The notes: generated by a model from the letters alone, not told the origin. 64,000 nt of DNA from Strongylocentrotus droebachiensis (GCA_035222895.1 JAVYIG010000606.1:62001-126000), one strand, 5' to 3'; shown: positions 50,714 through 63,020, numbered from the stretch's first letter. Numbers and translations are program-made.

Positions 50714-51545
50714 GAACAGTAATTAAGAGGTTTACATATAAAAACAAAACTAAAAAAGAAACATATATGACAAAACATGACAGGGACATCGTTCATGGCA
50801 GGTAATACAAATGGAAATGATCATTACAAAATCATAGGTTTGAAAACAGTTATAGGTAATGCTGTATAATATGAATATGGGTACAAGAATTAATGATATT
50901 TAGATAAACGTATTGAAATATCAACTTTTACACGAACGAGTCTATTAACATCCTCAGCGAGTTATTCTAGAATTTTATGAATATACTTCTTATATTTGTT
51001 TAATTAAAAATTGAGAATCTTTCATTACTCTTATAAAACGTTAAAGAGCTTGTAATGGCAAAGTTTGAATATAAGGAGGTTTACTAGTTCGATTATTAAA
51101 AAGGAAAGCTATTCAACCCTGAAAATTAAATGATTATGTAGAGAATGTTTCCACTGTCTTCAAATGTATATATCAATGAATATGGCCTTACCGCGTTTCC
51201 AAACATTATTCCAGTCTTTTCAGTAAAGTTGATATACAGGTTAACAAGAACAAATACCAATTGATATATTTGTTATCTGATTAGTCGACTTCAAAGTTTA
51301 AAACATTTTGCCCACACTTCCAGGGATAAAATTTTAAAATTGAGTACCTGTTAATTTTAATTTTCTCTACTTGTTTCCGTCTAATTTCGTAATTGATAAT
51401 GGAAATACACATCATTTGCACATTGAATATAAATGGAATAAATGAAAATTAATTCCATGTGCCTATTATTAATCTTAATATGTTTCCTGGCAAAGATTTT
51501 CCTGCGAAGAAAACTTGGTGTGATTAGAACTAATGTGATCGGCTG
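50714..51545. other. AT-rich DNA, nothing recognised
   Basis: No gene or repeat that I can support. Confidence 0.5.
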
Positions 51546-51615
51546 AATCCAATCCAATCCAATCCAAAAGATATTTGATATAGCGCCTTTTCCTTGCAGT
51601 TACAAAGCGCTGCAC
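51546..51615 (-). mobile_element. Retroposon 3' tail with (GGATT)4 end, minus strand
   Basis: On the minus strand: AGCGCTTTGTAAC, a spacer, GGCGCTATATCAAAT and then four GGATT units. It shares the GCGCT...GCGCTATAT plan of the other tails here but ends in a pentamer repeat in place of ATT. Confidence 0.65.
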
Positions 51616-51990
51616 ACACGCTCCACAATGTTTGAATAACATCGAAATGTCGTAACTTAAGTTTAGCCAAATTATTTGTGTCATGAATGTGAAAATTAAT
51701 GACCTTTATATTAATTTATTCCCGAATTTCAAAGAAAATGCACAATGATGTGTATTTACAATTATACACAAATAAAAAGGAGAATATTTAAATGCACAGA
51801 TACTCAAAATACCTTTACTTTTTAAGGAAGTGAGGGAGAAAGTCTTGTAATTATTATAAACTCCCTGAATACTTTTAAGAGTTTTGGAAGGAATTAATCT
51901 GGACGAAAAAGGCAAAAGAAAATGATGATGTTGGAAACACAAATTAGAGGGTGCGTGCAAATATGAGTAGATCGTACGGTTTCGCACGTT
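51616..51990. other. AT-rich DNA, nothing recognised
   Basis: No gene or motif that I can support. Confidence 0.5.
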
Positions 51991-52175
51991 ACAGCTTGGA
52001 GCGATTGGGGTGAGAGAGAGGGTGAGAGGCAGGGAAAAGGTGACCTAATGCTTGAAGGTTTTGATCGCATCAGCACCAGCACTTCAAGACTTTCCGCGCC
52101 GGAGGTTTAGGGGAGAAGTCGTGGCGTTGCCTGGCGATGTGGCTTTCTGTGATGCTTGGCTGAAGGTTCTGAGAT
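51991..52175. promoter_or_regulatory. GC-richer block
   Basis: CpG-bearing, no recognised exon. It contains GTTGCCTGGCGATG, which only loosely resembles an X-box. Confidence 0.25.
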
Positions 52176-53255
52176 TGAGCGCTGTATACGATTTTTGGTT
52201 AAAGAAAGAGAGGAAAATTTTCGCGATTTCTGCTTATTATAATCATGTAATATTAAGGGGTGTATTAGTAAATGTTATTGTTTTCTTCTGTCAATGATTA
52301 AGTAGGAATTATTACAATGAAAAAATATGCGTTTCCCCAATTAAGAATATGCCAACAGATCTTAATCAAATCGTATAACTTTCCAATCAACTTTGCAGGG
52401 AAGGAGTTAAAGTCATTCTTAATATGGTATTAATTCTAAAAAAGAATCATGTATGAAGAGTTAAATTCCAAAAGGAGCTTAATCTATGTTTGTACTTCTG
52501 AGAAAAAAGCAATTGTTTACCAGATTTTGCACAGGCGTCTACAGAAAAGTGATATTAGAAGGTGCATTTTTTCATAATCGCTCCCAAAATGTAGGTAAAT
52601 AATTTTGTTGAAAGATGGGTACTTCACTGAACAATGTTCTGATATCAATAATTAAATTTTCAACAAAAGTGGAATTAGCTCCTTTTGGAATTAAGATCTT
52701 CATATTCAGACCTACTTTTCTAAAGAACTTGAATTAACGTATTGAAGTATTATCAGCATCACTATGATACCTTACAAGTTGCAAGATTAGGCCATTTTGA
52801 TTTTGCAGGAGGGATTGTATATGAATTACATTTAAATACGGCGGATCCCATATGCCACAAAGTAATGTTATTTAAAAAATGAAGTAAGGCGGGCTAAATT
52901 TGTAAAACATGTCATATAGAAAATTCTAATTATTAAATCCAATGCATGATATAAACTCTTTCATCTATACTAAATGTCAATTTCGGAACCTAAAACTGCT
53001 TGTTCAGTTTTCATGAATAAAGTTATTTCAATGAAGAAAAAAAAAATTGCAATAACCTTTTTTGGGGGTTTAATTTATACAAATATCAATTATGCTACAA
53101 CAACTCTCAAGTGCATTTTTTCTCGCCAATTTCCTTGACGCTATATGCATCAAAGTGTTCGTGTTTTCTTCTTCAAAATTTAACATAATGGTGTGAATTT
53201 CTTTTCATAGCCCACAATCTTCAAAGTATGTTTATTTTTCGGAGAGACTTCTACT
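52176..53255. other. AT-rich DNA with possible retroposed 3' end
   Basis: AATAAA at 53016-53021 is followed 15 bp later by an A10 run (53037-53046), as at the 3' end of a retroposed or genuine transcript on +. Upstream sequence shows no recognisable coding. Confidence 0.4.
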
Positions 53256-53339
53256 TTGCTTGATTAATTTCTTTCCCACCATGCTTGCCATATCTCTTTC
53301 TGCAAAGCGGCTTACCCCAGCTCTCCTAAACCTTTTTTC

Positions 53340-53765
53340 TAAGCCCCCCCCCCCCCCTCTTTCTCTCGGCTTCTCTCTGTGTCCCTCCCTCCCCCCCCCC
53401 CCCTCTCTCTCTCTCTCTCAGTATTTTGCTGGCTCACCCCTTCTGTCTATTTATTTGTTTCTCTGCCTCAGATTTTCTTTCATGTGTTTCATGTTTCTGT
53501 TTCCGTCTTTTATTTCATATTGTGTAGCTCTTTCCTATAACCCCTCTCTCTCTCTATCTCTCTTTCTCTCTCTCTGTAAGTCTCTTTCTCTCTCTTTCTC
53601 TCTCTTTCTCTCTCACTCCGTCTCTCTACTTCTCTTTTCTTTTTTTCTGTATCATTCCTATATCCACTCTTATTTTCGCCTATAAGTTCTGTACATCTTC
53701 AGCTACCCCATCCCCCTCTCTCTCTCTCTCTCTCCCACTCTCTCTCTTCCTCTCTCCTTCCCATA
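53340..53765. repeat. Poly-C and CT-rich tracts
   Basis: C14 (53344-53357) and C13 (53391-53403) runs, followed by several CT blocks up to 53765. Ser/Leu-rich frames through it are artefacts. Confidence 0.9.
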
Positions 53766-53779
53766 CATCCTAACTGCTT

Positions 53780-54610
53780 AATACGGGAAGGCTTTGGTGC
53801 CGGTGAAGGGTCGTTTATCACAGCAGCCAGCATTGGAAGCTGGAGAGCCTATCTGTCGACCCCTGCGCCTAGCCGCACCGACAAAATGGCCACGGTGTTT
53901 TGTTACATGCGCATGAAACGTCATCTCTTCTTCGACGCTTAGTAAGAGGAGCGAGCAGGGCACCGTTGTAATGTTTTCTATTATGTAATAAAAGGCAATG
54001 CTATACGATTTGCCCGAGGTAAAAGAAAATCATTTCCATCATTTTTCTGTCGCACCGCCCTGGAACCAACGTGCTTGCAAGGAAATTAATCCCTAAAACT
54101 AATTTAGCCTAGGTATTGTTCGGCTACCCGCTTAACGACTTTTTTTCGGTATGCCTCTGCTTTGCGCGCGTGTGTGTATGATATACAATATAGCCGTCAA
54201 TGTAAAAGCACTGCGCGAACTCATACAGCACCCCCTTCTTTTTCTTTCTCCGTTTTTTTTTTTACCTCCTTGCAACTTGGGTCATTAGCGCGCTCAATCT
54301 ATCGCCGGAGACAAATCAATTGGCTATCAGAAGAAACAGGAGGCTCGCAAGCCGCAATTCACACCAAGCGAGGCCTCAACTTTTTTCTTCCATCTTCTTC
54401 TGCTTCTATTTAGCAACCCCCCCCCCCCCCCCACCCCCACCACCACCTCCCCTTCCTACGACAAAACAAAGAGAGTAATTCGAGTTCCTACGTCGTAATT
54501 TGACGAACAATGCGCGCCCCGTGTTAGACATTGCAAGGAACAAGCAAAGCGAGACGCACGATTTTGTAGCGCGTGTGCGTCGATAGGCGAGTTCCGTTTT
54601 AAGATACATT
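53780..54610. promoter_or_regulatory. GC-richer, CpG-bearing region interrupted by C16
   Basis: Blocks at 53790-53960 and 54060-54600 carry many CpGs, split by pyrimidine-rich DNA and a C16 homopolymer (54417-54432). No splice-bounded frame was recognised. Confidence 0.3.
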
Positions 54611-55640
54611 CGTCGCTGGAGTTTATTCTACACCAGCCACAATGCACAAACATCCATGTCTTCCCTTCCATTACTTTCCCAATTTCCCAACATTGCAATT
54701 CATCAAATTCTATGAATAACCTCGTAATAAACATGTTGACGGGGTCACGGGCGAGTCATGCCGGGGTTAAAAACAGATCTTGAGTATTTTAACAATCCAC
54801 CTTTTAAGTCGTTTCCGTCGCGGTGGAAAAATGACGACACCATGCAAGTTGGTCTTAAGTGACTCTGAGACCTATTCCATCTTACTTTAAGGTGTTCCTG
54901 TCGCCCCGTTTTACTGATGTACGTATATGAACGCGGTGGCAAGCTGAATTTAAAACATTGTTTGTTTGATTCCTGGTGGCTCTCCTATTCTGACTTACTT
55001 ATATTGCAAAAGATACTCCTCTATTTTTTTATCCGAGCTTTTGTATTAAGAGAGAAAAACAAGGGATTATTAATGGCAGACTGTGAAGGGAAGTCATTTT
55101 AAAGATGGAAAATAAATTGCTTACAATATGACTGCTATAACATGATTTAGTTCAATTTAATTTATTTTAATTTCCAAAATTATTTAAATACTATGACAAA
55201 ACTATACATATAATAACATTTGAAATAGAGGGGAAAATATACGAATATTAATACCTCTTGGAGACATTGTCATTAAAAAAAAAAAATGGTGAAGATGGTA
55301 CAAACTTTTTTCTATAATATAATTTGTCGATTATCTTGTCCGACACTGAAGGAAAAAAATAAGGCGGTGAAAGGGGGTAGGGGGTCAAAGGAGGAAAATC
55401 GGTTTCGACAGCCTATACCTTTTGAAATAACATTGTCATTATATTGACTCAAATCATGCAAATCATTCGTAAAAATGGCGTATTACAGTTGCATAGGGAG
55501 AACTCTCATAAGAATTAAGTAAACAACAGGGTAAAATATTTGGAGGAAAGTGATTGAAAGTATCGTTTTAGCAACAAGGTAACATAAAGGAGGAGGGGGC
55601 TAAGAAGGAAAATAGATGAAACAAGGGATGTATATATAGT
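54611..55640. other. AT-rich DNA, no recognised gene
   Basis: Nothing supported beyond short chance frames. Confidence 0.5.
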
Positions 55641-56065
55641 AGTCCTGGGAAGATGGAGGGAAGTTCGATTAATGAACGAGGGAACCAAAATGAGCGGAAG
55701 AAGATGTCAGCAACATCCGTCCCTGTCACTCAACTGTCCTCAACTTTGATCTCCCCTGCCGAGCATCAACCCAAATGTATCTCTTTCTCTTCTCATCCCT
55801 CCTCCCCCGTACCAAGACAAATGATTGATTATACGGCACTGCATTGGTATTCTACTTGGCCAGTCGTAATTGTGCCCCAAAGAAGTTGGTGCCTCGGGTA
55901 GGATGTAATGTGTAACACTAGCGGACACAGGGCGGTCCCGCTGCGCTGCCCCGATCGAGCCCCACCGGCAACAACCCACTTCCCCGCTTCTGCAAATTCG
56001 TCCTTCGCCGGACTAACCGTTAGGGCGCCCCCAAGGGGGCATCAATATTTTTGAATATTGAGTCG
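55641..56065. promoter_or_regulatory. GC-richer block ending in two adjacent palindromes
   Basis: The block carries CpGs and ends with GCCCCCAAGGGGGC (56027-56040) and TCAATATTTTTGAATATTGA (56042-56061), separated by one base. The AAGGGGGCAT stretch resembles a CTCF core, which would suit an insulator, but this is by eye. Confidence 0.35.
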
Positions 56066-56995
56066 ATTATGATAATGGACGTATATATATATATATAAGG
56101 GATGTCTCTATGGGTATTGGGATCGCTAGAAGCCGGTGTGAAAGTTTATAATGAGATAATAACAACGGAAGTGATACAAATATAATGATGAAAAATGAAT
56201 GAAAAAGGCCATGACATGACTTCAAAGGACCACTGGTGCTATAAGGGAAAATAGAGACATAGAGAGGCAATCGTATATCCACCCGTCTCTTTCATTCAGA
56301 AAAATAATATTATTAAATTTCCCCAGAAATTAGACAGCAACCTGTATTATGATGTCCCAAAACGGTGATTATAATGTTTTGAAATAAATAGTACGAAGAA
56401 CTGGAATGGACTAAAGGGTCGTAAATAGCTTCGGCTGCAAAATGAAAGTGACATTTTTAACGTGATACTAATTTTGATGTTTGTGTGGATGAATATATAT
56501 TTTTTGATTAACCATTTTTCTTTTCAACCATTTGCCAGACATCTTCTTAGTCATGAACATTTCTCTCCTGGTGGTAAAAACATTGACATACCTAAGAGCC
56601 AAATCTTAAGAGTTTTCATATTTCATATTTCAATTTAGACATTTATATATTATTGAACTCTGATTATATAACGTTTTCATAATTACAGCTTTAATATTTT
56701 TTACTCAAGATTATAGAGACTCATCTGTAATATGTGTTTGGTATTTCCATGTAATAATATGGGCTCCTTTTCCTCTACAATCTGCTCTCTTCGAAGTTTT
56801 TGATTGTCACCGATATCAAATCGCCATCTCGTTCTTGCCCTTCTCTCTATCTCTCCTTCCCTCTCTCGCTCACTCCCTGCTCGAGCTCCAATCACATTTC
56901 CTCTCTTCTGCGAATCTAATTTATCAGTTTCTAATTTACTGCGTGATACTCGGGTTTTTGTTTCATCCTAACATTCATAAATCCTATATTTTGCT
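56066..56995. other. AT-rich DNA, no recognised gene
   Basis: A short CT-rich patch lies at about 56840-56880. Nothing else is supported. Confidence 0.5.
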
Positions 56996-57330
56996 ACCCT
57001 GCGGCACCAAAGGCCTAAGAATAACAGAGCGCCGAGCATAGCCACGACTAACGGGCCACCTTGATGTCCGCCCGCTCCAGCCTAGAGCAATTCACGAGTT
57101 TCCCGAAGAAATCTTAAAGGTTGGATCAGAAAATTCTGTAGAGATTTCAGCAAACGAAAGCCAAGTGATTCATTATTTCTTGTTACCCTCTGCGATAATG
57201 CTTTAATCGGCACGCCTCAATTTTGATAAGAGCTTGGAGTCGGGTGGGGTGGGGTGGTGTGGGTTTGGTGCGCGGGGGGAGATTTGGGGAAGGAAATGAA
57301 CTGGAGCGCAGATTTGGTTGGGAAGTTTAA
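56996..57330. promoter_or_regulatory. GC-richer block with G-quadruplex-prone run
   Basis: CpG-bearing sequence. At 57242-57263 GGGTGGGGTGGGGTGG continues to a fourth G-run, which fits the intramolecular G-quadruplex rule. Confidence 0.35.
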
Positions 57331-58170
57331 TACCTCATTATCCAAGGACGAAATATGATAAAAAGTGCCAACAAGATACAAAATGTGCAGCAGATACTTA
57401 TGTCTAAATCCTCGTCTTTAATAAGGCTCGTACAATGTTCGACCTACTTCCCCCCCCCCCCACGAGTAACATTTTGCTGAAGTTAGAAATGGTAATGAAT
57501 GTGCATTCGCCTCACACAGTCATTGATCATGCATTTCAGATGGAACGTCTCCAGAACACTACAAAAGCACTCAGAAGAGAAACAGAAGACAGATAATGAT
57601 CATCATTATGTAAAGCCCAGTCGTAGTGTATTTCTTTTTCTTCGTTTCCCACATTTGGGCCACACCAATTATTTTCCTTCAACCAATCAAAGATTTCTTA
57701 CAGCAAAGGAGAGAAAGGCTTTTTGTTATTTAAGGTGCCGTGTCATTCTACAAAGTTGCCACGAGATACATTTGCCTTAGTTGGAAATAAATAATGTACA
57801 CAGAGTTTACGATTTCAGTTAATTTCCCCACAACATTCGAACCGACGAATATCCTGAAATAATTGAAGCCCTTAACAAGTGACTCTGTGCCGTTCATTGT
57901 GAGTCAATTAAGGTCCATCAAGTATTTAGAAATCAACCGAAGTGTCTCAGCTGTGTCTTAATTACATCTGAAATTGAATGAGTTCGTCAAGAAGTGAAAA
58001 GCGAAAACAAAATCACACACAAAAAACAATCTTCCACCGGGGCGAAAAGACGGTGTCATTCCATCAAGACAATTAACCTAGTTTTCAGCACTTCCTCTGA
58101 TATCTTGGAACAAAAAAAAGGAGTAGTTCAGAAGATAAAAGCTCCCCTTTCCGTTTAACTGTCACTGGTG
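57331..58170. other. AT-rich DNA, no recognised gene
   Basis: A C12 run lies at 57450-57461. The 57840-58010 stretch has many homeodomain-type TAAT/ATTA cores and may be regulatory. Confidence 0.4.
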
Positions 58171-58345
58171 CAATTTCACTTTGCATGTGTGTCCGCCATT
58201 TTGGAATGGAGACGCGTATTGCATGGTGGGAGTCGGTGCGCGCGCGTGCACGCTCGCTCGCCCTCCCGCGGGTGTATCTTCCGTTACCAATAGAGATAAT
58301 GTGTTTAAGTTTTTCTCTCCTGACATGAGCTTGATGATACGTCGC
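58171..58345. promoter_or_regulatory. CpG-rich patch
   Basis: Includes GTGCGCGCGCGTGCACGCTCG near 58236, the densest CpG cluster in the window. Frames on both strands have no recognisable product. Confidence 0.3.
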
Positions 58346-59565
58346 TGGAGGGCCGATAGCTGAGTGTATTGTAACAATAAAACACAGTAAATTCACCCAG
58401 CAACAAGATTATTCTCTTTGAGTAAATGACCGCAAGTAGGCAAGTGTAATATTTCAAACCCAGCCAGGCCTTGGCGATGTGGCTGCAAGAAGTCAAAACG
58501 ATTTGCTTAATCAAATTGGCCATACCCTTTTGAATTAAAAAAAAATCCAATGCTTGGGCAGACGATTCCTTCGTTTTATAAAGGTGAATCGCATCTGTAA
58601 CTTTCGCGCCTTTTTTCCTGGTTTGACATGGTGTGTGTGTGGCGAAAGGGTATCGCGGCTATCCCCGGGATAAAATACTTTACTCATCCTCAACGCCGCC
58701 ATTACACTTAGTGTTTCTTTCCTTTCTTGCTTACATCGTGTCACCTAGGTCTAGGTTTCGCCCAAATTGTATCAGAGAAACAAAATCAGCGCTAGCCTTA
58801 GGAAAACTGTCCACGTGAGCCTGGAAATTAAAAGCAAAATGAAACAAATTGCTTCTTCGCTTTCACAGGCGGCTCCCAACCCACTCCATACGTCATAACC
58901 TCGACGATACAGTCATCAACAACAGCATCATGATTCAAAAGATTATCATTATAGGAGACTGCATTACACTTTAGACTTTCGTTTAATGGAAGAATGGCGG
59001 GAAAAACAGCAACTAAAAAGAAATGATTGTACAACTACATGTCACATCTTGTGACCAGGGTTCGTGTGGGTGTCGAGTGACAGTTAGACTTTTGACAAAA
59101 AACCAAGCATTCATATTATAAGGCCTATAAGAATGGCGGAAAATGCAACTTAAATTGTACACCGTCATGTAACGTTTTTTTTAATACGGTTTGTTTTGGT
59201 CTGAAAAGTCACAGTAAGGCCTAGGTAAAACCCGAAGTATTCAGAATCATCATGATTATCAGTTATTAGGCCTGTAGACCTGATAAAAAAAGGTGTGATT
59301 CTGGTTAATGTTTTGACTTATTCCTCCTACGTTGATCTTCCTCTTAGGTTATATTTTCGATACTTTTTATTTTTACGTTGTAAGACAGATTTCATTTTAA
59401 TGGACGGCTTATGTTTCTTTATAAGATGAGTGAAGCCAAATGTGACAAAAGCTACTAGGACCCATGCTTAACGAATGTGGACCAATGCATGTGCCAGCTA
59501 AATTGTCCTTGAGACAGCATTCAAGATAGGAAAGGATCATTTTAGGTACTTTTGCATATTTTCTT
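58346..59565. other. Mixed AT-rich DNA, no recognised gene
   Basis: Nothing supported. Confidence 0.45.
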
Positions 59566-59850
59566 TGGGCCGGGAGATTCATATTCTATTCCTCATATCA
59601 ATATTCATGACAAAGGAAATGCCGCTGCTTTGAGAATGTGACTCGCTCTTGGTGAGGTTTCTTGAGCCGCTTGAAATCACGCATTAATTGCTAAGTCGGC
59701 TCACCGTTGTTAATGAGGCAGGTGTGTATCGATCACCTTCGATCCGTCGCTGAAACAATGAGCTCTTAATTATACACCCTTATCTGGCCAAGACGCTGTT
59801 AATCGATCACCAAGATTGGCAGCTGTCAACATTGATCGATACCAGGGGGC
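59566..59850. promoter_or_regulatory. Candidate enhancer with three ATCGAT cores
   Basis: ATCGATCACC occurs twice (59728-59737, 59802-59811) and ATCGAT a third time in GATCGATACC (59835-59840), with TTAATTGC, TTAATGAGG, TTAATTATA and CTGTCAA in the same 220 bp. These are binding-site types of Onecut/Cut, homeodomain and TALE factors. An AGGGGGCAG follows at once. No frame is coding. Confidence 0.4.
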
Positions 59851-60750
59851 AGTGAAAAGCGAGGCAAAGTAAAAAAAGAAGACGGAAAATATAGAGCGAC
59901 GAAGTCTAGGATGGCGAGAACTTGAGCCCGGGAAAGGGAGGTACGTAGCCTAAGAGATAAATGTTGTCATGAAAGGTGATATCTGCTGAGAAGAAAAGGA
60001 AAATAGAAGGGAGAGAATTAAGCAAAGGACAGTCGAATGAATCTGTCACAATTTTGACTGATAAGATTTATTTTCTTCCTTACATTATTCTCTTTCTTAT
60101 CTTCTCCTCTCCTCTTTCTCTCCCTCTCTTTCTCTCTCTCTCTCAAAGTTTCTTTTATTTCCAGCTCAATATATATCTCTCCTTTCATCCTCAGATCAAA
60201 TATTATCTGAGGATTCTGGAGACAGACAGAATGCTGCAAGCACCTGAACTGTCCGCATCATCTGTTATTTCGAAAATTGAATGCCTTTTCTTTTTCTTTG
60301 AATTTCCAACCTACCATAATAAATCCAATGCCAATGGTCATGGGGATGAAGTCCTTCTTCAAAATTGTTTATTTTCTTTTGATATTATCTTCCCGAAGCA
60401 TTGTTCCTGCTTTATTATAAAGTAGGACACACTTACAATTGGTTTTATTTTTTAAATTCATATACATCCATACCCATATCATCTACATGTACATGGTGGG
60501 AAGGTAAAAACTGTATAACATGCGGTATTATGAGAAAACCAACACCGAATTCTGTGCAAAAAATCATTACTGATGAAACATTGATTCCGTATAATATACG
60601 GAATCAATTATAATATACGGAATATATTATATAATTAAAGATTATAAATAAAATGTAAACGCATTTTTGGGGGGCTGAAAATATATTTGTTATCTTAGAG
60701 CGCTATTCAGATTATAGTTCTATTATATTGTCATCTACGGTAGATCGAGA
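59851..60750. other. Mixed DNA, no recognised gene
   Basis: A CT-rich patch lies at about 60105-60145. The 149-codon + frame starting at 59976 runs through it and is not supported. A 13-bp hairpin lies at 60580-60608. Confidence 0.4.
60580..60623. repeat. Hairpin plus direct repeat
   Basis: ATTGATTCCGTAT (60580-60592) is the exact reverse complement of 60596-60608. ATAATATACGGAAT also recurs directly at 60591 and 60610. Confidence 0.75.
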
Positions 60751-60755
60751 CTTAC

Positions 60756-61056
60756 CAGAGCATTTTCTTCCCCGATGTTTTATTTTGTGCGGTGTCTTTT
60801 CCTGTGTTCATATTCCTTTTCCATGAACCTTGCACAAGTTTAATGTTCAGTATCACCCTAGTGTGGTCAGGCAATTGACCACGTGACTTACAAAATTGAC
60901 CAATGTTTGTTACTGGAATAAATGAAGACTTACGTTTAGGAGTCGCTCCCCTTTTATGACCTTCAGCCGATGGCCAACCATTCATTCTATCCTTTCTTAT
61001 AAACACTTTTTTATTACCTAATGAAGACTTTTCTAGGTCTGGACCCCATAATAGTA
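60756..61056 (-). CDS. Weak candidate internal exon, unidentified
   Basis: On the minus strand a frame is open from 61060 to 60752 and meets a strong donor, CTCTG|GTAAGTC, at its end. A possible acceptor, AATAGTCAG, precedes it, but it has a poor pyrimidine tract. The encoded segment is rich in Lys, Arg and Ser (for example GHKRGATPKRKSSF) and resembles no family I know. An E-box, CACGTG, lies inside. Frames of about 100 codons arise by chance several times in a window like this, so only the adjacent donor raises it above background. Confidence 0.15.
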
Positions 61057-62056
61057 CTGACTATTTAGGATGCCATGTGACTTCGATTGGCCATTGAGAA
61101 GTAAGAGTGGGCTCCAAGGCAAGTTAACACTCGTGTTGCCCATTACTGTGCAAGTTTATCATTAAAAGAAAAGGAATATAAATCGTAATTTCAAATAGAA
61201 GCCAGCCCTAGCCCCCCTCCCCTCCCCACATTTCCCCTACCTATCTCTCTCTCTCTCTCTCTATCTCTCTCGATCTCTGTCTGTCTGTATGTCTGTCTCT
61301 CGCTCTCTCTCTTTATGCCTCATCCATATGCATACGCATCAGAAAAGTGGCAATATACATCAAAGATATCCGAGTGCAGAGGGCTCCAGTCCCACGTGTG
61401 CAGGCCGAGTTTCTCCCATCATCCCTACCCATTGATTATCACTCAAGCGGTGTAGATCGAGTGGTACGGAGATACCCTTACACCATCAAGCCGAACCAAC
61501 CCTGTGCCTGTCGCGTTCCCGGCAAGCCTGGGACAACTCTCTCCAGTCGCATCTTTATTATCTCCCTTGTATTTTCTCTCTTGTTTCGCTCCTCCTTAAT
61601 GTCCAACCCTTCCACTCCTCTTCAAGAAAGAATATTGATCTTGAACACTCAAGAGATGCAGTGTTTGGTTTAGGCTCTATTAGAGGGATACTTGATAGAC
61701 CGGCTGAGGAATACTTGAACTTCATTTGATATCTGTATTGTGTTGGTGACTCTCCATCGTAACTCATCTCCAAAAGGGAAGCGAGTTGACACAACCTGGC
61801 ACCGTCAACCATGGCAATTGCTCGAGAAATTTGCCTCGCGAATTTGCGCAAAACAAAGATAAAGTTGGTCATCATCACCCTTAACTTTTAATTAATAAGC
61901 ATCGGTATCTAAAAAATGATAATTACAACAATTATTGCATTCTTTCCAAGAGATTGTACTTTCTGTTATAAGCCGAGGTAATGATATGATTGCAGGGCCC
62001 TCAGGGTTAACAGTATTAATACTGATGAGACTACACTGAATTAAAAACTATTTGTG
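61057..62056. other. Mixed DNA with CT tract, no recognised gene
   Basis: A CT-rich tract lies at about 61238-61312. The 61330-61560 stretch is GC-richer, with an unassigned 108-codon frame on +. Confidence 0.4.
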
Positions 62057-62103
62057 TTATTATTATTATTATTAATAGAATTTTTATTATTTTTATTATT
62101 ATC
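62057..62103. repeat. (TTA)n repeat
   Basis: ATT/TTA triplets with one interruption. Confidence 0.9.
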
Positions 62104-62429
62104 TATTTTGAAATAAACCAACTAAGTTTGCCTAATATTGCAGCAACACCAAATCAAATCTTAATACACACAACTAGAACAGTTCCACCGGCCATTCAAA
62201 AGGAAACTTTTTTTTTCTGGTTTTTTGTCTTCTTACTCTCATGCCATGTAAGAGCACTAATTCTAATTATGATTGATTTCATGAAGAACATGCATTTTTT
62301 AAATATCTGACTTTAGCTTTTGTTCCTGAGGGTCTATCTTGTCTTTTACGACAATAACTCACATTTATTTGTATGTTTGTTTCTTTTTACCTGACTGCTA
62401 AGAAAGCATATGTATGATTGTAAATAAGC

Positions 62430-62910
62430 AACCAGGGGACCGACGGCTTTAAGTCCTCTCAGGGGGACTTGGTAGTGAGGATTAATGCCTAAACCAAAGG
62501 GCAGTATAGCTTCAAATTTAATGTATAAAAACAGGAAATTAATTAAGCTCTGCATGGACTCTCAAGATGAATTGCTAATCGTCTCAATTTCTCCGTTCAT
62601 CATTCCCCATCTCACGGTACCAACTAGCACTCGGCACCCTGTCCTCCCCCTTCCTGGCACCATCACGTTATATGCCCCCTGAGACCTGGTGTGGATCCTA
62701 AACCGGAAGGGCAGCACCGGTCACGCCCCTCTCCGTAAAGCACGAGGGTGTCGTGGCCTTGCACCAGCCCGATCGCGCGCCGGTCAACGATGTGTAAATT
62801 GAGACCTCCCAGCCGCCGTCCGGCGTGGAGATGGTCGATGCTGCTGATATGGCACGGTGTCGAGTCTCATGGGCTGGACACAGCTTTCAGAATGGGGAAG
62901 GGGGTTGCTG
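62430..62910. other. GC-richer block, possibly repeat-derived
   Basis: The first part (62430-62490) has GGGACCGACGGCTTTAAGTC and GTGAGGATTAATGCC, reminiscent of a dispersed repeat seen in marine animal genomes. The 62690-62910 part is the GC-richest stretch nearby, with CpGs and no recognisable frame. Identity is uncertain; regulatory DNA is the alternative. Confidence 0.3.
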
Positions 62911-63020
62911 ACCCATTCTAAATGCAAATTCTTTTTTTTTCTTCAAAGGTGAGCTTCAAGAATAGGCCACAAAATTACATACTCATTTTGTTTACTTACA
63001 ATTTTCACCCAATTATGACG

